64,000 nt of DNA from Bacillota bacterium (GTDB lineage: Bacteria > Bacillota > Clostridia > Lachnospirales > Lachnospiraceae): assembly GCA_023439125.1 (NCBI GenBank), contig JAEXOU010000004.1, forward strand, positions 1 to 64,000, written 5' to 3'. The translations under genes were made by a program, and so were the position numbers. A model generated the notes under the pieces. That model saw only the letters and a program-made list of their open reading frames with translations. It ran no database searches and was not told the origin of the DNA. Positions within the stretch are counted from its first letter, which is position 1; each line of letters opens with the position of its first letter. Positions 54,367-63,562 of the stretch are shown here, in pieces.

Positions 54367-55467
54367 ATGTTAGAAAAAGGAAGGCATTATTTTACTTGTG
54401 CTAATTCAGCGAAGGGCTTTCAAAATTTGTTTGATTATAATCTATCTGGTTTACAAAAGGTCTATATATTAAAGGGTGGACCAGGTACTGGGAAATCTAC
54501 ACTTATGAAAAAAGTTGGAGAAAAATATGGAGATGAGGGCTTTGAGGTGGAGTATATTCATTGTTCTTCTGATCCGGATTCACTAGATGGCATAGTCATT
54601 CGTAGTGTTGGAGTTGGAATTGTAGATGGTACGAAACCACATGTCATCGAACCTAGTGCTCCTGGGGCAATTGAGGAATATATAAACCTAGGTGTTGCTT
54701 GGGATACGAAGCAGCTAGCGCAGTATTCCAAGGAAATCTTAGAACTAGTGCACAAGATTGATGAATGTTATCCAAATGTATATGAGCAGTTTCAAAAGGC
54801 ACTGAGAATTCACGACGAGTGGGAACGTATTTACATCAATAATATGAATATACCAGCGGCAAATAGAATAACCGAGCAAATAATAGTTAGACTTTTTGCA
54901 AAGGTTGAAGAGAAAAATAGTGGGTACACATTTCATAGATTCTTTGGAGGAGCAACTTCCAAAGGCCCTATTGATTTTATAGAAAATCTTACGGATGATA
55001 TGAAAATAAGGTATTTTTTAAAGGGGCGTCCAGGTAGTGGTAAGTCGACGATGCTTAAGAAAATATTGAGAAAAGCAGAAGAGCTAGGAGTCGATGTCGA
55101 GGTGTACCATTGTGGTTTAGATCCAGATAGCCTTGATATGCTCCTTTTTCCTGAACTCAGTACTTGTATTTTCGATAGCACTGCCCCACATGAATATGAG
55201 CCTAGTCGCCTTGGAGATTCTATTATTGATCTGTATCAAAATGTAATACGTTTTGGCACAGACGAGGAAAACGAAATAAAGTTAAGCGGTATTAAAGAAC
55301 GGTATAAATGCCTTCTGAATACGGGAATCTTCTACCTTGAAAGAGCAAAACAACTACATGACCAGCTTGAGTCATACTATATTAGTTCAACCAATTTTCA
55401 AAAGATCAATGAAATTACAGATGATTTAATTGCAAAAATTGAGGAACGAATAAAGTCGAATGAATAG
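54367..55467 (+). CDS. Two-P-loop ATPase (PRK06851-like)
   Basis: This 366-residue protein consists of two similar halves. Each begins with a Walker A (GGPGTGKST at 38-46 and GRPGSGKST near 221-229) followed by EVEYIHCSSDPDSLDG and VEVYHCGLDPDSLD. It corresponds to a Firmicutes family of unknown function often called PRK06851. The HCxxDPDSLD motif after each P-loop is characteristic. It lies 128 bp after the coiled-coil gene on the same strand; a functional link is only possible. Confidence 0.82.
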   Translation: MLEKGRHYFTCANSAKGFQNLFDYNLSGLQKVYILKGGPGTGKSTLMKKVGEKYGDEGFEVEYIHCSSDPDSLDGIVIRSVGVGIVDGTKPHVIEPSAPGAIEEYINLGVAWDTKQLAQYSKEILELVHKIDECYPNVYEQFQKALRIHDEWERIYINNMNIPAANRITEQIIVRLFAKVEEKNSGYTFHRFFGGATSKGPIDFIENLTDDMKIRYFLKGRPGSGKSTMLKKILRKAEELGVDVEVYHCGLDPDSLDMLLFPELSTCIFDSTAPHEYEPSRLGDSIIDLYQNVIRFGTDEENEIKLSGIKERYKCLLNTGIFYLERAKQLHDQLESYYISSTNFQKINEITDDLIAKIEERIKSNE

Positions 55468-55572
55468 TGATGAAAGTAAATGATTTGCACATAGAATAGA
55501 ACTCCTTTTCTTCCTATTTGTCTTAAGATATGCTATACTTAAAAGCAAAGGTTATGATAAGGAGCATATGGT

Positions 55573-56331
55573 ATGGGATATGTATTAATTACAGGAGCTT
55601 CCTCAGGAATCGGCTATGAGCTTGCAAAACAATTTGCAATGCATGGTGAATCATTAATTATATCGGCAACCAATTTACAATGTCTAGAAAATATAAAAAG
55701 AGAGTTTGAACAACAATTTTCTGTTGAGGTTGTAGCGGTTGCCGAAGATTTAAGTCAAAAGGGAGCAGCAACTGAATTATATCGCAAGATAAAAGAGCAA
55801 TATCTGACAGTATCCATATTAATCAATAATGCTGGTTTTGGATGCGTTGGTGAGTTCGTCGACATACCATTATCGTTAGAGGAATCCATGATGATGGTGA
55901 ACATGGTAAACCTTGTAGGATTAACAAAACTATGCTTGAGTGAGATGAAAGAAGCAGGTTCTGGTAAGATTCTTAATGTTGCTTCCACAGGAGCATTTCA
56001 ACCAGGTCCGTGGATAGCTTCTTATTATGCTACGAAGGCATTTGTCTTCAACTTTTCGGAAGCAATACGTATGGAATACAAGAAATATGGAATTCAAATA
56101 AGCACGTTATGTCCAGGTGCAACGAAAACTAATTTTACGAAGCGAGCTGGAAGAGGACAGATGAAACATGCGATGGAGGCGAGTAAGGTTGCTGAAATTG
56201 CTTATCACCAATTCATTCGCAATAAGAATATTATTATACCTGGTATACTGAATCAATTGGGACAAGTACCTCCAAGAAAGATACGTAGCTTATTTGTGGA
56301 AAGGTTACAAAAAAGGCTAGCTAGGAATTGA
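55573..56331 (+). CDS. Short-chain dehydrogenase/reductase
   Basis: This 252-residue protein has the classical SDR cofactor motif TGASSGIG (6-13), NNAGFG, a catalytic Ser in NVASTGAF and SYYATK (Tyr-x3-Lys), followed by CPGATKTNF. It probably acts on a small alcohol or ketone with NADP(H). A C-terminal basic tail (RKIRSLFVERLQKRLARN) is typical of the YqjQ-like subgroup. AAGGAG precedes the ATG. Confidence 0.92.
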   Translation: MGYVLITGASSGIGYELAKQFAMHGESLIISATNLQCLENIKREFEQQFSVEVVAVAEDLSQKGAATELYRKIKEQYLTVSILINNAGFGCVGEFVDIPLSLEESMMMVNMVNLVGLTKLCLSEMKEAGSGKILNVASTGAFQPGPWIASYYATKAFVFNFSEAIRMEYKKYGIQISTLCPGATKTNFTKRAGRGQMKHAMEASKVAEIAYHQFIRNKNIIIPGILNQLGQVPPRKIRSLFVERLQKRLARN

Positions 56332-56342
56332 GGAAGAAGAAT

Positions 56343-56519
56343 ATGGCAAAAAGTAATTGTGAAAGTTGCGCAAATTATGTATATGATGAAGAATATGATT
56401 GTTATTATTGTGAAGTAAATCTTGATGAGGATGAGATGAGTCGTTTTATGAGTGATACACTAGACCAATGCTCTTACTTCCAATTAGACGATGAATATAA
56501 AATAGCAAGAAAGCAATAA
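56343..56519 (+). CDS. DUF6472-like small protein with four Cys
   Basis: This 58-residue protein has two CxxC-like pairs: CESCANY, then CYYCEVNLDEDEMSRF, with another Cys in DQCSYF. The pattern suggests metal binding. It corresponds to a small Lachnospiraceae family (DUF6472, recalled by pattern). It follows the SDR gene by 11 bp and is probably cotranscribed. ATG 56343 follows AGGAAGAAG. Confidence 0.75.
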   Translation: MAKSNCESCANYVYDEEYDCYYCEVNLDEDEMSRFMSDTLDQCSYFQLDDEYKIARKQ

Positions 56520-56642
56520 ATACACATAAAGAACAATGTCTGGAAGTCTATTTTTACAATGTTACTGATTAATAGCATTGTAGAAAAAGGTGAAAGAAAG
56601 CGTTACAATTATACCTAAGATTATGGTATTTTGGAGGACAAT

Positions 56643-57503
56643 ATGAAGATTAGTGAGATTTTTAGTCAAAAGCGAACGGTATTTTCATTTGAAGTTTTTC
56701 CACCTAAGAGGGAAGGAACGATTGAAAGTATTACGTCTGTTTTAGGAGAATTAAGCGAACTTAAACCTGATTTTATTAGTGTGACTTATGGGGCAGGAGG
56801 AAATGTAGCGGATGTTTCCACGTGTCAGATTGCATCAATGCTTAAGAGTGAATACCACATTGAATCGATGGCTCATCTTACTTGTGTGAATTCAACAAAA
56901 CCAGACATTGACCTTATACTAGAACAATTAAGGGATAAGGGAATTGAAAATATCCTTGCATTACGTGGGGATATCAACCCTGATTTACCAAGAAGATATG
57001 ACTTTCATTATGCTAGTGAGCTTGTTAGTTACATAAAGAAACATGGAGATTTTCATATATCAGGAGCTTGTTATCCTGAAGTACATATCGATGCAAAAAA
57101 TATGGAAGAAGATGTTGAACATCTTAAATTGAAAGTAGAGGCAGGCGTTAGTCATCTAATTACTCAATTATTTTTTGATAACGATTTTTTTTACCGCTTC
57201 CAAGAAAAAGTAAGAACTGCTAGAATTCATATTCCAATCGAAGCTGGAATTATGCCTGTAAGTAATAAAAAGCAAATTGAGCGAATGGTAACGATGTGCG
57301 GGGCGAGTATTCCACAAAAACTGGCTAAATTATTGCAACGTTATGAATTTGATTCGAATTCGCTTCGTGATGCTGGAATCGAGTATGCAATTCGTCAGAT
57401 GGAAGATTTGACTCAACATGGTGTGGATGGACTTCATCTGTATACAATGAATAATCCTTACATTGCGCGACAAATTAGTAGGGAATTTATCTCAAACGAT
57501 TAG
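56643..57503 (+). CDS. metF: Methylenetetrahydrofolate reductase
   Basis: This 286-residue protein has VFSFEVFPPKREG at the N-terminus and DFISVTYGAGG. It also has MAHLTCVNSTKPDI, ALRGD and VSHLITQLFFDNDFFYRF, all canonical MetF signatures including the FAD site. It reduces 5,10-methylene-THF to 5-methyl-THF for methionine synthesis or the acetyl-CoA pathway. ATG 56643 is chosen for the GGAGG upstream; a TTG in frame at 56631 overlaps that site. Confidence 0.95.
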   Translation: MKISEIFSQKRTVFSFEVFPPKREGTIESITSVLGELSELKPDFISVTYGAGGNVADVSTCQIASMLKSEYHIESMAHLTCVNSTKPDIDLILEQLRDKGIENILALRGDINPDLPRRYDFHYASELVSYIKKHGDFHISGACYPEVHIDAKNMEEDVEHLKLKVEAGVSHLITQLFFDNDFFYRFQEKVRTARIHIPIEAGIMPVSNKKQIERMVTMCGASIPQKLAKLLQRYEFDSNSLRDAGIEYAIRQMEDLTQHGVDGLHLYTMNNPYIARQISREFISND

Positions 57504-57557
57504 AACATTAAGCCTTAATCATAGTATCATTAATTCATATAGCTATGTGGACATCAT

Positions 57558-57626
57558 AAAGGGGTTTTACAAGATAACTTAGTTCCTTTGAAAGGAAGGA
57601 ATCAAGTCATTTTGTAAAACCCCTTT
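57558..57626. terminator. Long hairpin between convergent metF and cysK
   Basis: AAAGGGGTTTTACAA pairs with TTGTAAAACCCCTTT. Inner complementary blocks (TTCCTTT with AAAGGAA) extend the stem. It lies between convergent genes and could terminate both. Confidence 0.7.
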
Positions 57627-57711
57627 GATCGTTTATACTAAGTGATAAATTTCATATTTTTATGTAAAGGCTAGAAAAAATTGCAATGTGTTGATAGGAT
57701 TAGTGTAGGAC

Positions 57712-58614
57712 TTATAATAAGTTAGTACTGAAATAACGTTCCATTCGATCTGCTAATACGGTTGCTATGTATTTATCATTACCGTACTTTTTTGCTATTT
57801 CCTTACAAGCCCATATATTAGCACCTGAGGAAGTGCCACACATCAGTCCAGTTATCTTTGCTAATTCTCTTGTCGTTGCGATTGCATCTTCATCCGTTAC
57901 TTCAATAATATCGTCAATTAATGTAGTATCTAATACTTCAGGTATAAAACCATCACCAATTCCTTGAATGCTATGTAATCCTGGTTCATGACCAAGAAGA
58001 GCAGATACATTTTTAGGTTCAACAGCAACAACTTTAACGTTTGGATTCATTTCTTTTAAAAACTTAGCACATCCTTGAAGTGTTCCACCACTTCCAAGAC
58101 CGGAAACAAAGATGTCAACGTGACCATCTAATTGGTTATATAATTCCTTAGCAGTTGTTGCATAGTGAATTGCAGGATTATCTAAATTTTTAAACTGTTG
58201 TGGCATAAAGAACTGATTAGAACTATTTACAATTTCCTCGGCCTTACTTACTGCACCACCGATACTTAAGTGAGCAGGAGTAAGTACTAATTCAGCCCCT
58301 AAAGCATGTATAATTTTTTTACGCTCTTCACTCATATTTTCTGGCATCACAATGATAACATGATATCCTTTACGAACACCGACTAATGCTAATCCAATCC
58401 CAGTATTACCTGATGTTGGTTCCACAATTGTCATTCCTGGTTTTAAAACTCCACATTGTTCTGCTTTTTCAATCATATTTTTAGCAACGCGGTCTTTAAT
58501 GCTTCCACCTGGATTCAAAAACTCTGCTTTGGCAAAGATATTGAGTCCGGTTGTTTTTTTGAGACTAATTAATGGTGTGTTACCAATTAAGTCTAAGACA
58601 TTTTCTGTGTACAT
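57712..58614 (-). CDS. cysK: Cysteine synthase A
   Basis: This 300-residue protein has the PLP lysine in GGSIKDR (Lys40), the substrate loop TSGNTG and the phosphate-cup GSGGTLQG. The C-terminal SSGANIWA completes the O-acetylserine sulfhydrylase pattern. It condenses O-acetylserine and sulfide to cysteine. ATG 58614 follows AGGGAGG. The frame opens 41 codons further upstream with unlikely sequence. Confidence 0.94.
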   Translation of the reverse strand: MYTENVLDLIGNTPLISLKKTTGLNIFAKAEFLNPGGSIKDRVAKNMIEKAEQCGVLKPGMTIVEPTSGNTGIGLALVGVRKGYHVIIVMPENMSEERKKIIHALGAELVLTPAHLSIGGAVSKAEEIVNSSNQFFMPQQFKNLDNPAIHYATTAKELYNQLDGHVDIFVSGLGSGGTLQGCAKFLKEMNPNVKVVAVEPKNVSALLGHEPGLHSIQGIGDGFIPEVLDTTLIDDIIEVTDEDAIATTRELAKITGLMCGTSSGANIWACKEIAKKYGNDKYIATVLADRMERYFSTNLL

Positions 58615-58801
58615 TCTGTTCCTCCCTAAGGTCATTCGCCTTATTGGTACTCTATTTATTATATGTTTTATGGCTATAGTTCTATGATACTTCGTTTGGA
58701 AGCAGTTGTAAAATGAAAAATGAAAAATGAATTGCATTCACTATGAAAAGTTGTTATATTAAGGTAAACGTTTGTGAGAACACTATAGTTAGGAGTAATG
58801 A

Positions 58802-60700
58802 ATGGAAGATATTAATAAAAGAGAAGAAACATTTCGCCAAATAGATGAACAAGTTCCAGAAAAAATGGAATTTCAAAATCCAATTGTAGCAATCGAGAAG
58901 GAACTTGATGATACAAGAGCATATCTTGATATTGTGCTTAAGGAGTTAGATGAGGCAAAAAAAGTTAAGCCTCAGGTAATCAAACCCAAGAGAAACATAT
59001 GGAAGGCACTGGTGCTGTTAGAAACTGTATTCGTAATATCTGGCTGTGCTATTTTTGCGATATACTCAAAGAATCAACAAAGTATACCGACAATGAGTGC
59101 ACAAGAAGATCAAATCGAAGAAGTTCCAATCGAGGATACCGTAGTTTCAGTCATAGAGACAACGAGATTGTGTGAGAATTTAGATAGTTTAATCGCAGAT
59201 TATAGAAAAGAAGCAAGCGAGTTCACTCCATCTGTTGTGAATCTATTTGGTTATGAGTATTTGATGCTTTCTAATGGAGAGATAGACGTGTATTACCGAA
59301 ATGAAATACCAATAGATTCTACAAATTATCGTCAAAAGATTATGATTGATAATGGAAAAAGGATATCAGAATTTAATTGGAATTATGACTTAACCAAAGG
59401 AATAGAAGCTTTGTGTCCTAAGTTTGGTGAATTTTTTGGTAATAGTGAAAAACAGTTAATCTTTACGATATATGATGAGAATTTTTCAGTGACAATGCCA
59501 ACACAATTACGTGCAGTCTCAGCTAAGAACCTTTGGGAGCATGATATTTTTGATGTAGAAGTAGCAATCAATTCTTTATTTACTCCAGCTTATGAAGAAG
59601 TTGGCAATGACGTTAATGATCCTGATATGAGAATGAAGTTATCCTTTGGTTCAACGCTGTATACATATGCGATCGAAAAAGAAGAATATATCAATGCAGT
59701 TTATTATGAAGAAGATATTATCAAACATGAACAGTACTTTTCACTGATCTTTGAAGACAATGCAATTAAGATTACGTCCATACCATATTTGTCTGATAAT
59801 CGATATTTAGGAGAGTTCTCAGCTACAATAGGGCTAAGCAATAATGAGCTAAAACTTAAGGATTCCACCTTTGGTGCTTATGTTGAGGCGAATCAGGAAG
59901 ATTTGGATAAAGAAGGTGTAATTGTACCTCGAACAGAGATTCTTTCGGAAGATAGGATTAAGCTTTGGGGATTCAATGGAGAAGTATTTTTACTTGAATT
60001 ATCAGAGATAGTCGAACGATCAACAATTACTCAAGAGGATTTAATAGCTGATGAAGATGGCTTTTTGTCATATCAGAATGGAGAAGTAAGATCGATACCA
60101 GGAATTGATGTTTCGAAGTTCCAAGGTAAAATCGATTGGGACAAGGTAAAAGCTGCTGGGGTGGAATTTGCAATCATCCGTGTCGGCTTCCGTGGTTATA
60201 ATGAAGGAACATTAGAGCTTGACCCTTACTTCGAGGAAAATATAAAAGGCGCTACTGAGAGCGGAATCCATGTTGGAGTTTATTTCTTTTCACAGGCTAT
60301 AACAGTCGAAGAAGCAAAGGAAGAAGCACAATTTGTGCTAGATAAGATTAAGGGATATAAAGTAACATATCCTGTAATTATTGATACAGAACATGTTACC
60401 ACTTATCCAGCTAGAGCAAATAGTCTATCAAGACAGCATCGAACTGATATTGCAAAAGTTTTCTGTGAAGAAGTTAAAGCACATGGATATAAGCCAATGA
60501 TTTATGCGAATACAAAATGGATGGTTATGGGGATTGATTTAGAGCAACTATCTGATTATGACCTTTGGTTTGCTTATTATGGGAATAATCTTTCTTTCCC
60601 TTATCAATATGATATATTACAGTATTCAGATACAGGTAAGATAGATGGAATTAATCATGCTGTTGATTTGAATATCTCTTTCAAAGATTATAGTAAATAA
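58802..60700 (+). CDS. Membrane-anchored GH25 lysozyme-like protein
   Basis: This 632-residue protein has a cytoplasmic N-terminus with a coiled-coil part (about 28-55) and one membrane helix (about 68-88). A large extracytoplasmic region without recognised domain follows (90-430). The C-terminal glycoside hydrolase family 25 domain (435-632) carries the catalytic Asp in GIDVSKFQGKIDWDKVK, acidic IIDTEHVTTYPAR and YANTKWM. It likely cleaves peptidoglycan while tethered to the membrane. No ribosome site is strong; AGGAG lies upstream. Confidence 0.88.
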   Translation: MEDINKREETFRQIDEQVPEKMEFQNPIVAIEKELDDTRAYLDIVLKELDEAKKVKPQVIKPKRNIWKALVLLETVFVISGCAIFAIYSKNQQSIPTMSAQEDQIEEVPIEDTVVSVIETTRLCENLDSLIADYRKEASEFTPSVVNLFGYEYLMLSNGEIDVYYRNEIPIDSTNYRQKIMIDNGKRISEFNWNYDLTKGIEALCPKFGEFFGNSEKQLIFTIYDENFSVTMPTQLRAVSAKNLWEHDIFDVEVAINSLFTPAYEEVGNDVNDPDMRMKLSFGSTLYTYAIEKEEYINAVYYEEDIIKHEQYFSLIFEDNAIKITSIPYLSDNRYLGEFSATIGLSNNELKLKDSTFGAYVEANQEDLDKEGVIVPRTEILSEDRIKLWGFNGEVFLLELSEIVERSTITQEDLIADEDGFLSYQNGEVRSIPGIDVSKFQGKIDWDKVKAAGVEFAIIRVGFRGYNEGTLELDPYFEENIKGATESGIHVGVYFFSQAITVEEAKEEAQFVLDKIKGYKVTYPVIIDTEHVTTYPARANSLSRQHRTDIAKVFCEEVKAHGYKPMIYANTKWMVMGIDLEQLSDYDLWFAYYGNNLSFPYQYDILQYSDTGKIDGINHAVDLNISFKDYSK

Positions 60701-60968
60701 TCCTTACTTCAGCTTTTGACTGCAGTTGGTAGTGTTTTTTAACGGGACAGTTATGTAAAATAATCAACTAAATCATTTACTTATAGTCATTTTATACAAC
60801 TAATCTTCTTTTTTCGGTACTTTCATAGACGATTTGTGGAAAATTCAGATAAATATTGAATCTTACATAAAAATGTTATATTATCGTATCGTGATTCATA
60901 AATATTTCATCAATGATGTTCTATAGAAATCATATCGTTTGCAATTTATGATAAGGAGAGATATTATT
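60701..60968. other. Gene-free stretch
   Basis: No gene or clear terminator is visible. The last 30 bases hold the ribosome site AAGGAGAG for the DUF6465-like gene. An AT-rich part near 60880 may hold its promoter. Confidence 0.45.
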
Positions 60969-61409
60969 ATGAAAGAAAAAAAGGCAACAAAAAAAGTTAA
61001 TACTGAAGTAAGAGAAGAAATAACTACGGTAGATAAGATGGCAGAGAAAGCAGTGAAAGCTGAAGAAGCAAAGGAAAAAAAGACAACAAAAAAGACTGCA
61101 GATGAAAAAGCAGAAAAGACAACGAAAAAGACCGCAGAAGTTAAAAAAACAGCAAAAAAAGTAGTTGAAAAAAAAGCTCCTGCTAAAAATACAAGTAAGG
61201 AAAAAATTGATACTAAGATAATGTTCCAATATAGTGGTATCGAAGTAGACTCAGATGTATTACTTGAACTTGCAAAGGCAGATTATCTAGCTGCAGGTGG
61301 TTTGGAAAAGAACATTAAGAAGATGGAGTTGTACATAAAACCAGAAGATAATGCAGCATATTATGTTGTAAATGGTGTTCCAGCAGGTAAAGTAACAATT
61401 ATTGCATAA
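60969..61409 (+). CDS. DUF6465-like protein with Lys/Ala-rich N-terminus
   Basis: This 146-residue protein has a first half that is a histone H1-like run of Lys, Ala, Thr and Glu (repeated KKTA, EKTTKKTAEV). The second half is a conserved domain (KIMFQYSGIEVDSDVLLELA, then MELYIKPEDNAAYYVVNGVP). It corresponds to a Lachnospiraceae family of unknown function. The basic tail could bind nucleic acid or teichoic acid (inference). ATG 60969 follows AAGGAGAG. Confidence 0.78.
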   Translation: MKEKKATKKVNTEVREEITTVDKMAEKAVKAEEAKEKKTTKKTADEKAEKTTKKTAEVKKTAKKVVEKKAPAKNTSKEKIDTKIMFQYSGIEVDSDVLLELAKADYLAAGGLEKNIKKMELYIKPEDNAAYYVVNGVPAGKVTIIA

Positions 61410-61437
61410 GTAAAACATAATTATTGTACACAACTAT

Positions 61438-61498
61438 AAAGCTATCACTCGATGAGATTATACGATTGTATGACGTATGCTGATCGGGTGATAGCTTT
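61438..61498 (+). terminator. Terminator after the DUF6465-like gene
   Basis: AAAGCTATCAC pairs with GTGATAGCTTT, extended by CGAT-like pairs, and is followed by a T-rich tract. Confidence 0.65.
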
Positions 61499-61599
61499 AC
61501 TTTCTTTTTATAATGTCATATAATTGTGCTTAGGTTGGTTATAATTTGAATAAACAAAGATTGAAGTGATTGGTGTAAACTAAGAAAGGCTAGGATACA

Positions 61600-62565
61600 A
61601 TGAAAGAACAAACGATAGATGTTATTATTCCAGTATATAAACCGGATAAGAAGTTGGAAAAGCTTCTAGAAAAACTAGTAATGCAGTCATTAGTACCGAA
61701 TAAAATCATTTTGTTAAATACAGAGTTATTGCCGGATTTCTCAACAAGTGAAATAAAAAAGCGCGTGGAAAATTTATTTCATAAAATAAGATTTTTGGGA
61801 GACAAGAAAATTGATATTCAGATTGTTTCGATATCAAAAGAGGAATTTGACCATGGTGCAACAAGAGCTTATGGAAGTACATTATCAGATGCTAATTTTA
61901 TGATATATATGACTCAAGACGCGGTGCCGAAAGATTTCATGATGATTCATGAGTTAATTCAACCATTTGATGATCCTATGGTTGCAGTTACTTATGGAAG
62001 ACAGGAAGCTTCGCTTAATGCGCCAATGATTGAACAGTATACTAGATTATTTAACTATCCAGCGAAGGATTGTAAAAAGACAAAAGAAGACATTGAGAGA
62101 TTAGGGATAAAGACATATTTCTGTTCCAATGTATGTGCAGCATATCGCAAAGATATTTATGAAGAATTAGGTGGTTTTGTACAGCGTACCATTTTCAACG
62201 AGGACATGATTTATGCGGCGAATGTAATTGAAGCAGGTTATGCTATATATTACGCTTCCAATGCAAAAGTAATTCACTCTCATAGTTATGGATTAATGGA
62301 GCAATTACACCGTAATTTCGATCTTGGAGTTTCTCATAGAGAATATAGAGATATTTTTTCAAAAGTTTCGTCAGAAAAAGAAGGAACAAAATTAGTCAAG
62401 GATGCTTTATCTTACCTTTATAATCAGAAAAAATATATTGAGATGTTTGAATTAATTATGGAAAGTGGCTTTAAGTATATTGGTTATTTTATAGGGAAAA
62501 GATACACGTATTTGCCACAAGGATTACGTAGATGGTTTAGCATGAACAAGGCTTATTGGAGGTAA
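61600..62565 (+). CDS. Family 2 glycosyltransferase
   Basis: This 321-residue protein has a GT-A fold: IDVIIPVYKPDKKLEKLLEK at the N-terminus, a modified DxD region YMTQDAVPKDF, and the acceptor region GGFVQRTIFNEDMIYAANVI. Similar enzymes add rhamnose-type sugars to cell-wall polysaccharides (inference from the family). It is 2 bp from the next glycosyltransferase, so the two form an operon. Confidence 0.9.
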   Translation: MKEQTIDVIIPVYKPDKKLEKLLEKLVMQSLVPNKIILLNTELLPDFSTSEIKKRVENLFHKIRFLGDKKIDIQIVSISKEEFDHGATRAYGSTLSDANFMIYMTQDAVPKDFMMIHELIQPFDDPMVAVTYGRQEASLNAPMIEQYTRLFNYPAKDCKKTKEDIERLGIKTYFCSNVCAAYRKDIYEELGGFVQRTIFNEDMIYAANVIEAGYAIYYASNAKVIHSHSYGLMEQLHRNFDLGVSHREYRDIFSKVSSEKEGTKLVKDALSYLYNQKKYIEMFELIMESGFKYIGYFIGKRYTYLPQGLRRWFSMNKAYWR

Positions 62566-62566
62566 A

Positions 62567-63508
62567 ATGTGTAGAATAGATGTTGTTATGGCAACTTACA
62601 ATGGAGAAAAATATGTTTCAGAACAAGTAAATTCAGTTTTGCAAAATCAAAACTGTGAAGTATTTCTTCACATCTTTGATGATTGCTCTTCTGACAATAC
62701 AGTAACTTTACTAAAGGAACTGAAACAGAAATATCCACGTCATTTAACGGTTTATCAAAATGAGCACAACCTTGGTCTAACTAAGAATTTTTTATTTGGA
62801 ATTCGAAAAGTAATGGAACAAAACCATGAAGCACAGTATTTTATGTGTTGTGATCAAGATGATGTATGGAATCAGGATAAGATTGCAAAAACTCTGAAGA
62901 GAATGAAGCAAATGGAGCATCGTTTTGGTTCAGATCGACCTTTGTTAGTATTTACGGATGCTATAGTTACAGATGAACATCTGAACGAAATTGACAGCTC
63001 ATTTTATAAAAGCCAACATTTACAAGTTCATAAGACAGATTTAGCACATCTTTTGATGGAAAATAAATGCATTGGATGTACGGTTATGATTAATCGTTCC
63101 TTTGAGCCATATCTTCTGGAATTACCAGAGCATGCAAGATTTCATGATTGGTGGTTAGCTTTAATTGCCTCTACGTTTGGTAACATTAGTTTCTTACCAA
63201 GGCAAACAATGCAATATCGTCAGCATGCAAAGAATGTTGTAGGCGGAACTCATTTTAAAGATTATTTGTTAAACCGGGTAAAAGCCATTGGAAATCAGCA
63301 AAAGAGTTTACTGGATAATAAAAAACAAGCAGAAGAGTTTCATCATATCTTTGAAGATGTTCTTTCCATTCATAAGAAACGGGTAATCGAACAGTTTATT
63401 CAAGTGTATCAAAAAAATTGGTTTAAGCAAAGATACATCTTGCTGAAAAATGGTTATCTAAAAAGTGGTTGGATTCGAAATGTAGGACTATTGTTAATAT
63501 TTAAATGA
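62567..63508 (+). CDS. Family 2 glycosyltransferase
   Basis: This 313-residue protein has DVVMATYNGEKYVSEQVNSV, the nucleotide region FDDCSSDNTV, a DxD-type YFMCCDQDDVWNQDKI and an acceptor-side ARFHDWWLALIAS. It is close to rhamnosyl- and galactosyl-transferases of rhamnan-type wall polysaccharide clusters. It starts 2 bp after the previous gene and is cotranscribed. A GGAGG overlaps the preceding stop. Confidence 0.9.
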   Translation: MCRIDVVMATYNGEKYVSEQVNSVLQNQNCEVFLHIFDDCSSDNTVTLLKELKQKYPRHLTVYQNEHNLGLTKNFLFGIRKVMEQNHEAQYFMCCDQDDVWNQDKIAKTLKRMKQMEHRFGSDRPLLVFTDAIVTDEHLNEIDSSFYKSQHLQVHKTDLAHLLMENKCIGCTVMINRSFEPYLLELPEHARFHDWWLALIASTFGNISFLPRQTMQYRQHAKNVVGGTHFKDYLLNRVKAIGNQQKSLLDNKKQAEEFHHIFEDVLSIHKKRVIEQFIQVYQKNWFKQRYILLKNGYLKSGWIRNVGLLLIFK

Positions 63509-63513
63509 CCTAA

Positions 63514-63562
63514 AAAATCGGTACGTAAGGGCCTAGAATACAGGCCCTTACGTACCGATTTT
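63514..63562. terminator. Bidirectional terminator
   Basis: A perfect 21-bp stem (AAAATCGGTACGTAAGGGCC with its complement) lies between the convergent glycosyltransferase and carbamate kinase genes. It overlaps the kinase stop codon. Confidence 0.9.
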
